Counted from the first letter of the stretch, positions 22,860 through 34,179 are shown. The stretch: 64,000 nt of DNA from Pseudocercospora fijiensis CIRAD86 (GCF_000340215.1 NW_006921541.1:3769266-3833265); one strand, 5' to 3'. Notes: generated by a model from the sequence alone, not told the origin. Numbers and translations are program-made.

Positions 22860-25800
22860 AGGCCCTTAGCCTTCTTCTTGTTCTTTACGCTAGTCTAATA
22901 CTTATCTAACAACTCAGTTATGTCTTTAAAAGAGTCTTCAGCTTCCTACGAGTCCTATTTAGGTGAATAGCCTTACTATCTTAGTAGGTACTCCTTCTTG
23001 CCTTACCTAGTGCGATGCTATAGGATACGTTCTATAGACTATAGCTCCTTACTATCCGCTAGTATGTCTTCGTATTCTGTAGGGGCTTTATCCCCTTCGC
23101 GCAGGTAGTACGGCTTAAGGAGGGATATATAGAAGGTGTTATAGATAGTGTAATGAGGTAGGAGCTATAACTAATAGGCCTATACGGAGGAGCCCTTAAC
23201 TTCTCGAATGCGGAATAGGCTAATGTATCTTAGTGCGAGCTTAGGCCTTGTTTTGCCGTTAGGTAATAGGTGCTTGCGGATGCGGAGGTTCTTAGTACTT
23301 AGTATAACTATGTCGCCTTGTTTAAAGGTTATCGGCGTGTAGTGCTTGTCGTAGTAGGTCTTTTAGTACTCTTAAGCCTTTATCAACTTCTCGGCTATCT
23401 TAGCATGGATTTCTCGCATCTTCTAGACACGTTCTATTGCCGCTAGTGTCTCTAGTACTTAACGCGCTTCCCTTTCCTTGCGCTCGGCCTCGAGCGAGGT
23501 AAATGGATCTTGTAGCAACGCGGCGTTTTGACCTATTATAGCTATATATAGTGAAACCTTAGTTGATGAGTATACACTATTGTTGTATACGAATTCTATA
23601 GGCTATAGGAGATTGACCCAATCCCTAGGATTCTCGTTAATGTAACTACGTAGGTACTGCTATAGGGTAGTATTCTGCCTCTCTGTTTAACCGTTAGTCT
23701 ATAGATAGAAGGCTGTTAATAGCCGATGCTTTAGTCTTAGCTATAGGCATATTTCGCTCTAATAGTGCGATGTGAATGTCGTGCCCCTATCGGAGACTAT
23801 CCCCTTAGGGGTTCCCTAATAGGTGCAGAAGATGTTAGTCTATAGCGCCTCTACTATATTAATAGCAGTCTAATCCTTCCGCGCCGGGATGTATCGAGCG
23901 CCTTTAGTAAATCGATCTACTACAACAAGGATAGCATTATACACATCCTTGCTACCCCTACGCTTAGTAGGAGGAAGGCCTGTAATAAAGTCTATTGTAA
24001 GCTTAGCAAATAGCTTCTTTAGAATAGGGAGTGAAGACAACTCGCTAAATAGTAAGTGCTTTAGTGCTTTAACTCGCTAGTATACTATACAGGTCTGTAT
24101 ATACTCCTTTATATGCCGCTTACTATTTAGCTAGTAGTATATACGCGATAGTAACTCGTGCGACCTCTCTGTACTATAGTGACTAGCGAGCTTACTATTA
24201 TAGTGCCTCTTTAAAAGCTCTTGTCTAATCGATTGTTTAGCGGGGATATAGTATCTGCCCTTGAACTTTAAGTAACCTTTATCGTCGATCGACTAATTGT
24301 TGTTACTCTTACCGGATCGAGTCGCCCGCCTACTTACAAGCTTATTAATGCGCTCGATAGCAAAGGCGTCCCTCTACTAAGTACGTAACAGCTTATCTAT
24401 AAACGATTAACTATCCCCGTTTACAAGGTTATTTAATAGCACCCGTGCTATCGAACGAGGTACGTATTATATATATCTAATAGTACTAGTAGCCGGATCA
24501 ACTGCAACCTCTTCTATAGTACTGTCGCTATAGATAACAATATCTTCAATCGAGTCGTTATAGCTCAAGCGATCTACGTCCTTTTTAACGTATACTAGAA
24601 GAACGATAACTCCGCTATAGTATTTGTTGCCGCCGCGGGGTCCGGAAGTCCGCTTATCCTACGCCTACTTTATAGCAAGGTCTATAGCAATCTTATACTA
24701 TAGGGTTAGAAATAGAGAATTAATGTGTTAGGTTTCGCTGTCGTAATTAGGTCGCCTCGATAGGCTATTAGTAGGGTTACTCACGCCTAGCCGATATAAT
24801 ATATTAAAATCGAACCCGGCGAGGTAGACGGCCTATCTAGCCTGTCGACCTATAACCCTAGTAACCTTCGTAATTCTACGGAGGTTGTTATGGTCCGTAT
24901 AGACCTGAATAGGGTGCTAAGCACTATCGAGATAATAGCGCTAGTGCTTAAAGGCTTCTACGATTGCTAGGAGCTCTTGCTCGTAGGTCTCGTACCGACG
25001 TTCTATATCGATTATCTTCCGTAAAAAGAAGGCAATCGGGTGCTAATAGGTATCATTAGCCTGCTATAACATAATGGCTGATACAGCGAACTGTAAAGCG
25101 TTAGTTTTAATTCGGATCTGCTTACTTAGCACGAAATAGTACAACAAGGGGACATTAGTAAAGCGTTGCTTTAGGCCGTTAAAAGCGGCTTGTGCTCTAT
25201 TAGTCCATTTGAACTCTCTAGTTAGGTTAGCCTTGGTTTTAGTAAGCTTAGTTAGGGGCATTACATGCCGTAAATAGCCCTTAATGAACCGACGGTAGAA
25301 GTTAGCAAAACCTAGGAATAATTGAAGCTCTTTAATAGACGTAGGAACGGGCTATTTAGTAATTGTTTTAATCCGGTTAGGATTAGCCTTAACACCCTCG
25401 GTTGAAATAAGAAAGCTAAGGAATAACACCTCCTTAGTAGCAAAGGTGCATTTAGAAGGCTTNNNNNNNNNNNNNNNNNNNNNNNNNNNNNNNNNNNNNN
25501 NNNNNNNNNNNNNNNNNNNNNNNNNNNNNNNNNNNNNNNNNNNNNNNNNNNNNNNNNNNNNNNNNNNNNNNNNNNNNNNNNNNNNNNNNNNNNNNNNNNN
25601 NNNNNNNNNNNNNNTAGGGGCATTAGCTAGCCTAAATAGCATAACTAAGTACTTAAAATAGCTATAGCGAGTGCGAAAGGCTGTCTTCTATTCATCGCCC
25701 TTGCGAATACGGATACGGTAATAGGCGTCCTTAATGTCTAATATAGTATAGTAGTAGGTACTAGAAAGGCGATCGAGGGTCTTATTAATAAGAGGAAGTA

Positions 25801-26779
25801 GACAACGATCTTTAATAGTAACAGCATTAAGTCTACGGTAATCGACGCATAACCGTAGGCTACTATCCTTCTTTAGAACAAACAGGATTAGTGCACTAGT
25901 AGGGCTGTTACTATACCGAATGCGACTATTAGCTAGGTTTTCCTCTAGGTACTTACGCAACATAGCAAGCTCTCGTTTACTAAGGTTGTAGAGGGGGCTA
26001 AAAGGAACCTCCTTGCCCTCTATAATGTCAATCTTATAATCTGTCTCCTTAAATATAGGCAATGTCGATGCTAGGTGATGTTTAAATACATCAATATAGG
26101 TCTCTCGAATAGGCACTAGTATACGTTCGAGCTAATTAGGGTCTATACTATTAGGGGGCACAGGTTTATCGTTATTACTACCGAGCAGGTCGGTAGTCGG
26201 ATTAGCTAAGGCGGAGGCTAGTATTAGGTTGCTAATAAACAGGACCCTAATATTATTAGGACACTCGCTAATGTCGATGTATTTAATGTCCTCTTTCCTA
26301 GCGATTCTAAACCGCTATTGTTGACTACCTAAGTCTATAACTATAGCATAGTACTTGAGAACAGGGTTGCTAATAACAATGTCGGATAGGAGGCTGTCTA
26401 TATCTACCGCGTAGGTAGTGAAGTTTAGTAGGCGTTTATTTCCGAGGTCGTCTTTTAGAACTATAGGAACATAGTAGGCCCTATAGGTCAAGTACCGAGC
26501 GTTATTAAACTAAGCAAGGGTTAGTAGGTCAGTTTTCGGCAGTTGTCGGAGGTCTAATTGCTTAGCTAGGTAATAGCTAATAAGGGCGCTAACTGAATTT
26601 CCGGGGTCTAGTATAACCTTTGCCTTATAGTTAGTGTCGGGCCTAGATATAAGACAGGTACGTGTAATAGCTAGCACAATGTCGATAGTCTTACGCCGTA
26701 TAAGGCCAACAGTTAGTGCGGCGCTTACTCTTTTTTCGACTGATTGAAAGAGCCGACTAGGGTAGCATTAGCGGCTAAA
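22860..26779 (-). pseudogene. C1 pol: protease, RT, RNase H, integrase, chromodomain
   Basis: A protease-like stretch near 26590-26650 reads VILDPGNSVSALIS, so the expected D-S/T-G is D-P-G. RT opens at 26116 and stays open to 25688 ([17 protein letters not shown]); its YLDD box falls in the N gap but is present in C2. RNase H is at about 24790-25261. The integrase zinc region and core span about 23130-24600, with LTIDFITGL near 23965-24010 and TERQN of the catalytic Glu near 23680. The C terminus (about 22880-23085) reads SIERIL, GKKEYLLR, GYSPK and DSFKDITELLDKY, a chromodomain that would steer integration to methylated histone H3 chromatin. RIP stops are fewer than in C2. Confidence 0.92.
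25463..25614. other. assembly gap (152 N)
   Basis: Unknown bases within the RT domain of C1. Frames crossing it are meaningless. C2 has the missing stretch, including YLDD. Confidence 0.99.
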
Positions 26780-27273
26780 AGATGTTTCCTATGCTCGGCG
26801 GAAGCACGGTCAATTCGGGCCTAGTCCTTAGGTTTGTCGCATTGGCCTAGTAGATAGCTAGTGCTGTTACAATTGAAGCACTTCAATCCGGTTAGTAGAC
26901 TACCGTAGCTATTGTTATTATTAGCAGAGCGGTTAGTATTGTAGGGATACGAGCCCCTTCTACGGCCCCTATCGCGGCCTCCTCTGTATAGCCGGCGGCT
27001 ACGGCCTCTTCTACGGTTATTGTTACTGTTCCTATTGTTAGCATTGTTGTTATAGTAGGAACCTTGGTTTCCTCCGCGGCCGCGGTTGCTACGGTTAGTA
27101 CTAGCTAGTCGGATCCTCGATTCTAGTCGTTATTAGAGCTAGACAGCCCGCTCGGCTATTTCTACTTCGACTATAAATTGAATGCGTGTTAGGTTAGCCT
27201 GTTCGAATACACGACGGCGGTCTAATTCAAGGACTAATTCCTATCGCAATTTAGGGCGTATTTCGGAAATCTA

Positions 27274-27281
27274 GATAGAGT
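27274..27281. repeat. 8 bp target duplication of the MITE, left (GATAGAGT)
   Basis: GATAGAGT is repeated exactly at 27976-27983. C2 lacks the insertion at the matching site, which shows the empty target. Confidence 0.85.
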
Positions 27282-27975
27282 CTACCTCTATTTAGGCGCT
27301 TCGTATAGAATTCGTTGTGTGTATGTGACTTCCGCTTTGAGACTATTCTTGATTAGGATTAGCGCCATTCGAGATCTCATTCTTGCGAAGCGCCTAACGA
27401 CAAACCGTTCTAGGCGGGTGTAGGCTCGCCTATCTACCTACTAGCATATGCATATTAGCTCGAATACCGTAACAACCATTACCCGTAGTATAGCACTTTA
27501 TAGAGACGGTTCCTAGATAATTTAGTAATTAAGGATATCCGCTATTTTAATAATACTATTGCTTTACAAATTCGAGAATTATCATTAGGAAACATGAATT
27601 GCTAGTCTCGCCTAACTCTAGATAGGCGGATAGCTGCAGAAGTAGGCTCGGCTGAATTGGTGTAACTTAGCGCGCACACGTCGCATACACGAGATTTTTA
27701 GATCGTTAGACTCGCAATTAGCAGGGCTACAACCTCCTTGTATTGGATTTGCTAGTTATCGTTGGTATAGCGAGATCGTATTTTGATAGCGGAATCCACG
27801 ATGAAAATTAGCGGTTTGGCTTTAGGCCTTTAGGCAAAGGATTAGGTAGAGTAGTGTGTGATTAGTTGTTCGGAAAGACGGAAGCTAGCCCTAATTTAAA
27901 TCTATTACGTGCAATCTGACCAATTCACCACCGCGCAACGTAATCCTTAATGCATAAAGGCCTGAACGGAGGTAG
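27282..27975. mobile_element. 694 bp non-autonomous DNA transposon (MITE) in C1 gag
   Basis: Bounded by inverted repeats: ctacctctatttaggc on the left and, reverse-complemented, ctacctccgttcaggc on the right. That is 16 bp with three transition differences. It is flanked by a perfect 8 bp duplication. An 8 bp duplication fits hAT or P-like superfamilies. It has no coding capacity that I can see. Its TG and CA content is clearly higher than in the surrounding elements, so RIP has acted on it little. The matching stretch of C2 reads straight through. Confidence 0.88.
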
Positions 27976-29046
27976 GATAGAGTCGGTCTTAGCTAGCAAA
28001 TCGTCCTCGAGGGTCTTTAAATAGGCCTTAAATAAACGGGCTAATTGATTAGTCTTTTGCTTAGCCCGAAGGTACTGGTCCTAAGCGTGCTGTTGCCTTA
28101 GTATAGGGTTTCTAAGGGTGTCTAGTATAATAGTCTTGTAGTCTTGCTACTGAATAGCGGTCTGATTAGTAAGGGAATCGAAATGGTCATCCTAGGTGCG
28201 CTTTAGGTCGCTATTAATGTACTACATCGCGTAGACAACTAGTAAATAGTTATCTAGAAGAGCCCTCGGCGCATTTCGTTAGTTAAGCTCACAATCGCGT
28301 ATATAATTATTGTATTGTTTGCGACTAGAGCCGTTAAATACGGTATAGTCCTTGAGCTTAGTATCCTTCTTTTAGACAGGGACGGGTAGTAAGGAAGGCC
28401 CTGCTATCGGCTTAGTAGTGGTTATTAGGGCTTCCTACAGACGGCGAATCTCGAGGAGATTATCCTTTAGCTGTTGTTCTTAACGCAAGGCAGTAAGCCT
28501 GTTTTAGGTAGCTTCCTAAAGTCTCGCTACTAGTTAGGGACTAAAGGCTAGCTAGCTATATCGACGGTTAACAATATTGTTAAGAATATCGTCGACAGGC
28601 AATTCTAGGTCGTCACCTAGAACTGCAGGTTCTTCTTTAGTAGGTCCTATAGTAGGCTCTTCGGTAGGAGGCACTTTAGCAGGTGCTCTAGTAGGCACTT
28701 TAGCAGGCACTGTGCTACTAGCATTGTCGTTGCTAGCGCTGCTAGCGGCAGCACGGTTATTGTTTCGTAATAAGCCGGCTATTGTAATAGGGGGTGACAC
28801 TAATAATGTATTGTTAGCCCCTAAGATGCGGATGTAGCGGAATTAGTAGGTATTAGTCTAGTACGATTGACTTAGTGTAATAGGCCGTATAGAAGGCCTT
28901 GCTTGATAATTGGTACGGTTGTTTCGATGGAATAGTACGTGTAGGTCCCGTTCTTAGGGCGTAATATAGTTAGATTAGTCTTGTTCGTAGCTATACCGCT
29001 AAAAGCTTAAAATAAGGACTATCTAGCTGCTGCCCTCAAAGGGTAG

Positions 29047-29056
29047 ATCGAATACT
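29047..29056 (-). other. putative self-priming site of C1
   Basis: On the minus strand agtattcgat starts 1 nt after the 5' LTR. The 10-mer complementary to it is inside the same LTR (29108-29117). The arrangement recurs in C2 and C3. Confidence 0.5.
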
Positions 29057-29057
29057 G

Positions 29058-29254
29058 TATAAGAAGGGTTATATTAGCAGGTAGATAGGGTAGTAGTGAA
29101 TCAGTGTAGTATTCGATAAGGATCTAGAAGGAGAGGGAGGAAGGCAGGAGAGTTGGCCCAACGCTAAGCGCTAAGCCCTACCTAAGGCATCGAGACCCTA
29201 GCTTTACTCGGCCTAGTTACATGCCAATTACGTGTAGCCTCTTTGGTCCTAATA
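29058..29254 (-). repeat. 5' LTR of C1
   Basis: 197 bp, starting tataagaagg (TGTGAGAAGG with two TG to TA changes) and ending cctaata on the plus strand. Confidence 0.93.
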
Positions 29255-30640
29255 TATTAAAAGCAAACTAAGATAGAAGCCTTAGTACTAACATAAAAGA
29301 ATTCAACTATATTATACGAGTTCTTTAGGATATAGAAGAACAGTTTCTAATCGAATATAGGAAATACTAAGTACCTAAGGAACGAGTTACGGAGTATATA
29401 CGACAACACTACGACGGACTAGAAAATAGATACCCTAGAGTTTTAAAAACAATAGAACTAGTTAGGCGAAGCTTCGGATTCCTATATATGCGACAACGAG
29501 TTCTAGAATATATTAAGAAATGTCTACAATGTTAGCGTAATAAGGCTAATAGACACGCTAGATATAGACATATCTAATTTAGGACGCTACTAGATAAACT
29601 ATAGGACGAAGTTACAATAGACTTTATTACGAAACTACCGAAGTCTAAGGATCCGGTTATAGGACATAGCTACGACATAATACTTATTATAGTCGATAGG
29701 CTTACGAAATACGTATACTTCATTCCTGCTAACGAAGCAAGTACGGCAGAGCAACTCGGATACCTCGTACTAGATAGACTTATACGATACTACGGATTTC
29801 TAAAGACCTATATTACGGATAGAGACAAGCTCTTTACGTCAAACTACTAGAAGACGCTTATAGCGACGCTTAGAATTAAGCACAAGCTATTAACGGCATA
29901 CTATCTATAGATAGACGGCCAAACGGAAGTTAAGAATTAGGCCTTAGAGGTATACTTACGGCACTACGTCAATTACGTATAAAACAATTGGGCATCGCTA
30001 TTGCCTATAGCACAACTTGCACTAAACAACTAACAATCTAAGACTACGAAAGAGACACTATTCTTCGCTAATTTTAGGAAACATCCGTAGCTATTCGGGG
30101 AACAGTATTTATAGTATCTATACGCGGATAAAGCGATAGTCGCTTTAGAAGACTTAAAGCAGGTATATAAAGAATTGTAAAGGGCAATTGCCGAGTCTTA
30201 AGAAAAGATTACGGGACTATATAATGCTAAACGAAAAATGGCACCTTAGCTAAAAAAGGGGGATAAGGTCTACCTCCTAATAAAGAATCTAAAAACCCGG
30301 AGATCGACTAAGAAACTAGACTACGTTAAAGTCGGGCTATTTTTAATTAATGAGCCTAAAGGACTAGTTAATTACCGACTTAAACTACCGGACGACGCAA
30401 AAATCTACCTAGTATTCTATATCTCTATACTAGAACCTACAGACGCCGAAACACCGTGTTAAGAAACATTTTACTTCTAACCTAAGGAAGAAAATAAGTT
30501 TAAAGTCGAAAAGATCCTAGATTAGCAAGGTTAGAAATACCTTATTAAATAGAAAGGATACCTATATTTAGAAAACACTTAGGAACTAAAAGAAAACCTA
30601 TAGAACTGTTAGTAGATAATCAAAAAATATTAAAACTAGA
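29255..30640 (+). pseudogene. B pol continued: integrase and chromodomain
   Basis: Continues B pol after C1. The zinc-binding region of integrase includes an HxxxxH-type start (RQHYDGLENRYPR) and KCLQCxRNKANRH near 29520-29560. The catalytic core has VTIDFITKLPKSKDP near 29610, ITDRDKLFTSNY near 29813 and DGQTEVKN near 29915, so D, D and E are all still present. A GPY-like region follows. The C terminus near 30490-30630 reads FKVEKILD, KYLIKxKGYLYLENTxEL: a chromodomain with aromatic-cage positions partly replaced by TAG. The gene ends about 860 bp before the 3' LTR. Confidence 0.92.
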
Positions 30641-30699
30641 CAAAAAGGAAAATAACTAGTATAGGAATTAAACCTACGACCTCTTAGACCCTATCGATT

Positions 30700-31436
30700 A
30701 TAGCGCCTTAGAGTTCTTAACGACCTAGGGCAGTATAGCTCGAGGAGCGGGGACTCTAATAGCATACCTAGCAACTATGTCTTTTATAGCTAAGAATTAT
30801 ACTACTAGACTAACTAGCTAGAAGATAAAATAGATAGAAAACATTAAAAATATATACCTTTAGGACACTAGACTCTCGGCACTCCTACTAGGAATTTTAG
30901 AGGTAGGCTAGGACGTCCTATCTAGACGACTCTAGTTATAAGGCGATATCTATAATCGGCTATCTAGGGGAAACGGCTCGTTAGTAGGCAACGAGAATAT
31001 TATCGGCTCTATAGGCGAAGAGCCTAGCTCTCTTTCGAGCTCCTCCGCCTATTAAATAGAGGCTTCCTCTACCTTAAGAGCTTATACCTCCCGATCTTCC
31101 TTTATACGTAGCGACTTACGTAAGCGATAGACCTTTACGCGATACTCGAAAAGCTTCCGCGTAAGGAGGTCCTCCTCCTCTTCGGCCGCTTCGAGATCTT
31201 TAGCTATCTTTAGGCGCGCCTTCCGGATTTTTTTATACTCTATACGAGTAACTTGCATATTATAGGACTAGCCGTATAGGGCGCACTCGGAGCAGCGACC
31301 GGAACGGAGATCGACTTTGTAAGATTTATCGGCCTATTCGTAATAAAAGCAGCGGATCGGCATTTCGAGGCAGTCGGTAAGGATATTATTTGCGATATTT
31401 TCCTTACGCTAACGAGAAGACAAGTCCTTTAATAAC
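30700..31436 (-). pseudogene. antisense ORF of B: zinc-binding, coiled-coil protein
   Basis: Lies between pol and the 3' LTR on the opposite strand. From Met at 31363 it reads MPIRCFYYE, then KVDLRSGRCSECALYG: a Cys-rich N terminus of the type CxYC followed by CSEC. About 100 residues of Lys/Glu/Arg/Leu follow (DLEAAEEEEDLLTRKLFEYR), which look like a long coiled coil. The part below about 30960 is poorly supported. I recall similar Cys-rich coiled-coil hypothetical proteins from many fungal genomes, but cannot check this. The function is unknown; a nucleic-acid or regulatory role is only a guess. Confidence 0.6.
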
Positions 31437-31508
31437 TTTAGTATAGCAAAGAAGTTAGAATTAGAAAGTTCCGGAATAAGGGACTATCCCGCTTAAGGAG
31501 GGGGATAG

Positions 31509-31854
31509 TGTTACGGATCTAATTAGTTAGAGTCCTTATATAATCTTAGAGCGACGCCAAGACTAGTAGGCTAAGCTGTCGCTCTATCTTACTAGGAGCG
31601 ATAGGAGCGGTCGAGAGCGATAGCGTCGCTTACGTCGCTTACGACTATAGACAAGATGTCTCCTTTGTATTTAGGAATGCCGGAATGCCCTTATAGCTCG
31701 AGGCGTTCAACTTATATTACCTACTTACTAATTAGAATTACCTTTATACTAATTATTCTGTCTCTACCTCCCGCTTGTGTTAGCCTCTCTAAAGAAGCCT
31801 CGGCTTGCACGTAATAAGAAGTTACTTGACGATCTGTCGCGAGTAACCGTAACA
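31509..31854 (+). repeat. 3' LTR of B
   Basis: 346 bp, tgttacgg to cgtaaca. It retains the terminal TG that the 5' LTR has lost. Confidence 0.95.
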
Positions 31855-31859
31855 CTACC
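31855..31859. repeat. target-site duplication of B, right (CTACC)
   Basis: Second copy of CTACC. The interrupted A LTR continues directly after it. Confidence 0.9.
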
Positions 31860-32085
31860 GAGGGTAATATAACCTATAATAATATAGGCAGCTATATTTA
31901 GTAAGATAGGATAACAAACATATCGCTTAGGCTAGTAACTAGAGCCCTACAATATAGGCACTATAGAAGTATAATATAAATAGTATACTATATAAGGTTA
32001 GATAATCTATCTATAGTATAGAAGGAGGCCTCTTTTATAGGCTTAAACCCTAGCCTATAGGTATAGGGCCGGTTACTAGCTAATA
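31860..32085 (-). repeat. LTR of family A (A3), right piece
   Basis: gagggtaatataacct to ggttactagctaata continues the reversed A LTR begun at 17042. Together the pieces make about 284 bp, the full LTR length allowing for the microsatellite. Confidence 0.88.
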
Positions 32086-32842
32086 GTAGCTAGGTACCTA
32101 TAGAAGTTCTTACTTAATACTCTTTAGTAGAAGTATATTAAATAAATAGTAGATAGAACTAGAGAAAGCATTTAACTTAGAAATTATATATAATTATAGT
32201 AGCGGCAGTTATAGATAGTAGTAGCGCTCCTTCGGACTTAGAGGAATCTTAAAGAGAAAAATAGATAATAGGGCCGTTTAGGCGACTTAGGTTTCTATAG
32301 AGAAGATTAATATTCGGGTTCTACGTAATATCGGTTATCTTATTCTAGATAATAGAGACCTTTAGCAATTTCGAGTATTAGAATTTAGTAGTATTTACTA
32401 GGATTAGTAACTAAGCCTATCTAAGACGGCTCTTTCGAGGCCTTTAGTAACCTCCTTTTACTATCTCTTAGCTACTTAGTTATTATATCTATAGTAATAT
32501 AGCCCTAGCTATTTAATATAGACCTTAGTTAGTATATAGTAGTATTATTACCGGCTTAAACGAGACGCTTAAGTAAGGCAATTATTACTAGACTATTAGG
32601 TAGTTATTAGATAAGCGGCTAGCGCCTATTTTAAGTTAGTAGTCGATATTATCGTAGACGACGAGGCCGACGAGGCCTATATAAGTAATTAAATAAGGAG
32701 CCTATATCTAGATATTTATAATCGGCTTAAAAGGACGAGGTTAGTAGATCTAAAGAACGATTAGTATAAGCGTAGATTTTGCTTCTAGAAGTAGGACCTA
32801 TATAGATTAGTAAGGCTACTTAAGTTAGACTAGATTAAGTAG
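32086..32842 (+). pseudogene. unknown relic between two A LTR remnants
   Basis: No recognised repeat. A weak plus-strand frame through TAG/TAA includes IVDDEADEAYISN and RSLYLDIYNRLKR near 32650-32740. It could be an old gene remnant. AT-rich with strong RIP. Confidence 0.25.
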
Positions 32843-32854
32843 TAAAAGACGGAA

Positions 32855-32927
<73 letters not shown>

Positions 32928-33022
32928 ATAGTAATAGTATAAGTCTTCGAAGGTAGTATAACCTATAGTAATATAGGTAGCTATACTTAGTAAGATAGGA
33001 TAGTAAACTTATCGTTATAGGC
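32843..33022 (-). repeat. truncated LTR of family A (A4)
   Basis: taaaagacggaaact, the microsatellite, then gtataacctatagtaata and gtaagataggata match the reversed A LTR. Similarity stops near 33010-33022, so roughly half of the LTR is missing. Confidence 0.75.
32855..32927. repeat. expanded ACT microsatellite, about 24 units
   Basis: A run of about 73 bp of ACT inside the A4 LTR. The same position in the other A LTR copies carries only a handful of units. Confidence 0.95.
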
Positions 33023-33359
33023 GGGGTAAGTAGGTCGTAGGTAGAGGTTTATATATAGGGAACTATATACTATATTCCTTATATTTAATATATCTTAGAT
33101 AACTACGAGGGGTCTATATAGTACTATATACCTTTAGAGGGCAGTATTATAAGTATTTATAAGATAGGAAGGATAGTAACGAAGGCTATATTATAGCGTA
33201 GTAAGGTATTATTCTTATATATATCTACCGCTATACTATTATTATAGTCGTATATATACCGTTATATATATCTATATATTCGAAAATATAAAGGTATGCG
33301 CCTATACTAAGCTAGGTTTCCCTATAGTAGCCCTACTATATCGTTAAGGCTATAGTAAT
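33023..33359. other. AT-rich filler
   Basis: TA-rich sequence with no gene or repeat structure that I recognise, lying between the A4 LTR and the left end of D. Confidence 0.5.
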
Positions 33360-33524
33360 TAGACCCTATAGTAGTTCGGTCTTCGAACTACTAAACGTAT
33401 ATAGTTTAGTTTCTTAGCGGCGAACTAGCTCCCCAGTTCCGGGTTGGTTTTTTTAAACTATATAGATTCCTAGTTTAAACTAGAGACTATATTAGTTTTA
33501 CTATAAGGATACTCTTATTCGACT

Positions 33525-33547
33525 GCCGGCTACGATTGCCGGCTATA
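33525..33547. repeat. D motif cluster 1 (GCCGGCTA type)
   Basis: Two units, gccggctacgattgccggctata, close to the left end of D. Confidence 0.6.
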
Positions 33548-33581
33548 ATAGTAACTAGGTTATATTTACTACGCTCTATTA

Positions 33582-33646
33582 CCGTTACTAGGGCGCAGTT
33601 GCCGTTACTAGGACGTAGTTACTATTACTAGGGCATAGTTACTATA
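33582..33646. repeat. 20 bp tandem repeat, about 3.2 units
   Basis: ccgttactagggcgcagttg is repeated with RIP-type changes (ctattactagggcatagtta). Subterminal in D-left. Confidence 0.8.
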
Positions 33647-33835
33647 TATACAAAAGCTTACTTATATAACGTTATATAGGCAGTAATAATTAGGGCTTCG
33701 CGATATTCTTATATCTTTTAACTTCTTCCTTTATACCTATACCTATAATAACTACTATATACTACGCCTCCGCCCCCTAGGCCCTTCCTTATAATAGTAA
33801 GAAAGAAGCGAGCCGCTCGCTAAATAGAAGATAGA

Positions 33836-34150
33836 ACTAAAGACCGCGAGTTTGTTTTACCTAAGCATCTAATAAAAAAGCGTAAGACTAAAGAGGAGTA
33901 CTCTACGAAGAAGAATTCTATACGAGACTACGAGAGAAAGGAGAAGATAGATAAAAATAAAAGATCTAAGTATAAGAGAAGAAAGGCACGGAATAAGGCA
34001 TTCTATTAATAGCTAGCGCCTATAGAAAAAATTAAGGGTTAGAATAAGAAGATAACCTAAAAGAAGGCTAAGAGGAGGAAAGAATTACGTCTAGTTTTCA
34101 AGCGTAAAGTTCTAGTAGCGTAAGTTGATCTAGCTAACGGCCGTAGCTAG
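33836..34150 (+). pseudogene. D: basic coding relic
   Basis: A plus-strand frame rich in Lys and Arg (DRTKDREFVLPKHLIKKRK, later KKAKRRKELRLVFKRK) reading through several TAG/TAA. It looks nuclear-localised or nucleic-acid binding, but no family is recognised. It ends at a motif-bearing putative intron at about 34151-34202 and may be the first exon of the next ORF. Confidence 0.4.
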
Positions 34151-34179
34151 TAGCTATAGCCGGTAGCTATAGCCGGTAT
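34151..34179. repeat. D motif cluster 2, in a putative intron
   Basis: tagctatagccggtagctatagccggta. Followed by ttaactaatag, a plausible branch site and 3' splice site, before coding resumes near 34203. Confidence 0.6.

Larger units (their letters stand above)
26780..28990 (-). pseudogene. C1 gag, interrupted by a MITE
   Basis: Capsid polyprotein on the minus strand. The frame is readable upstream of the GTG at 28800 (QFRYIRILGANN..), so the true start lies further up, near 28950, and its ATG is lost or unclear. The N terminus carries a Pro/Thr/Lys repeat (VPAKVPTRAPAKVPPTEEP). A 694 bp MITE splits the middle. An Arg/Gly-rich segment near 26960-27070 precedes the zinc knuckle at 26839-26880 (CFNCNSTSYLLGQC; the His of C-x2-C-x4-H-x4-C is Tyr). 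Confidence 0.82.
21404..29254 (-). mobile_element. chromovirus family C, copy C1 (Ty3/Gypsy)
   Basis: 7.85 kb element in minus orientation inside B pol, with 197 bp LTRs and target duplication TATTA. Order on the minus strand is gag with zinc knuckle, protease, RT, RNase H, integrase, chromodomain, then about 1.2 kb of 3' non-coding sequence. It contains a 694 bp MITE in gag and a 152 bp assembly gap in RT. It keeps more TG and CA than C2, so it is the younger or less RIP-altered copy. Confidence 0.95.
17100..31854 (+). mobile_element. chromovirus family B (Ty3/Gypsy), carrying nested C1
   Basis: 346 bp LTRs begin TGTTACGG and end GTAACA, with a perfect 5 bp target duplication CTACC. Without C1 the element is about 6.9 kb. 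Gag with a zinc knuckle, protease, RT, RNase H, integrase and a C-terminal chromodomain lie on the plus strand in the Ty3/Gypsy order. An antisense ORF lies between pol and the 3' LTR. It is inserted in a reversed A LTR and was itself hit by C1. The pol frame resumes correctly after C1 and one TATTA are removed (..QQQILKAN..). Confidence 0.95.

Noticed and set aside
25312..25661. Open frames on both strands around the N gap
   Set aside because: They are open only because N codons are not stops; the region is the RT of C1.
28577..28837. Plus-strand frame rich in Gly, Ala and Leu resembling a membrane or low-complexity protein; similar frames at 36320-36589 and 43648-43872
   Set aside because: All three are antisense to the Pro/Thr-repeat part of C gag; the gag frame is the one consistent with the rest of the polyprotein.
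32843..33022. Telomere-like or simple-repeat origin of the ACT array
   Set aside because: Its flanks align with the A LTR, so it is an expanded LTR microsatellite.
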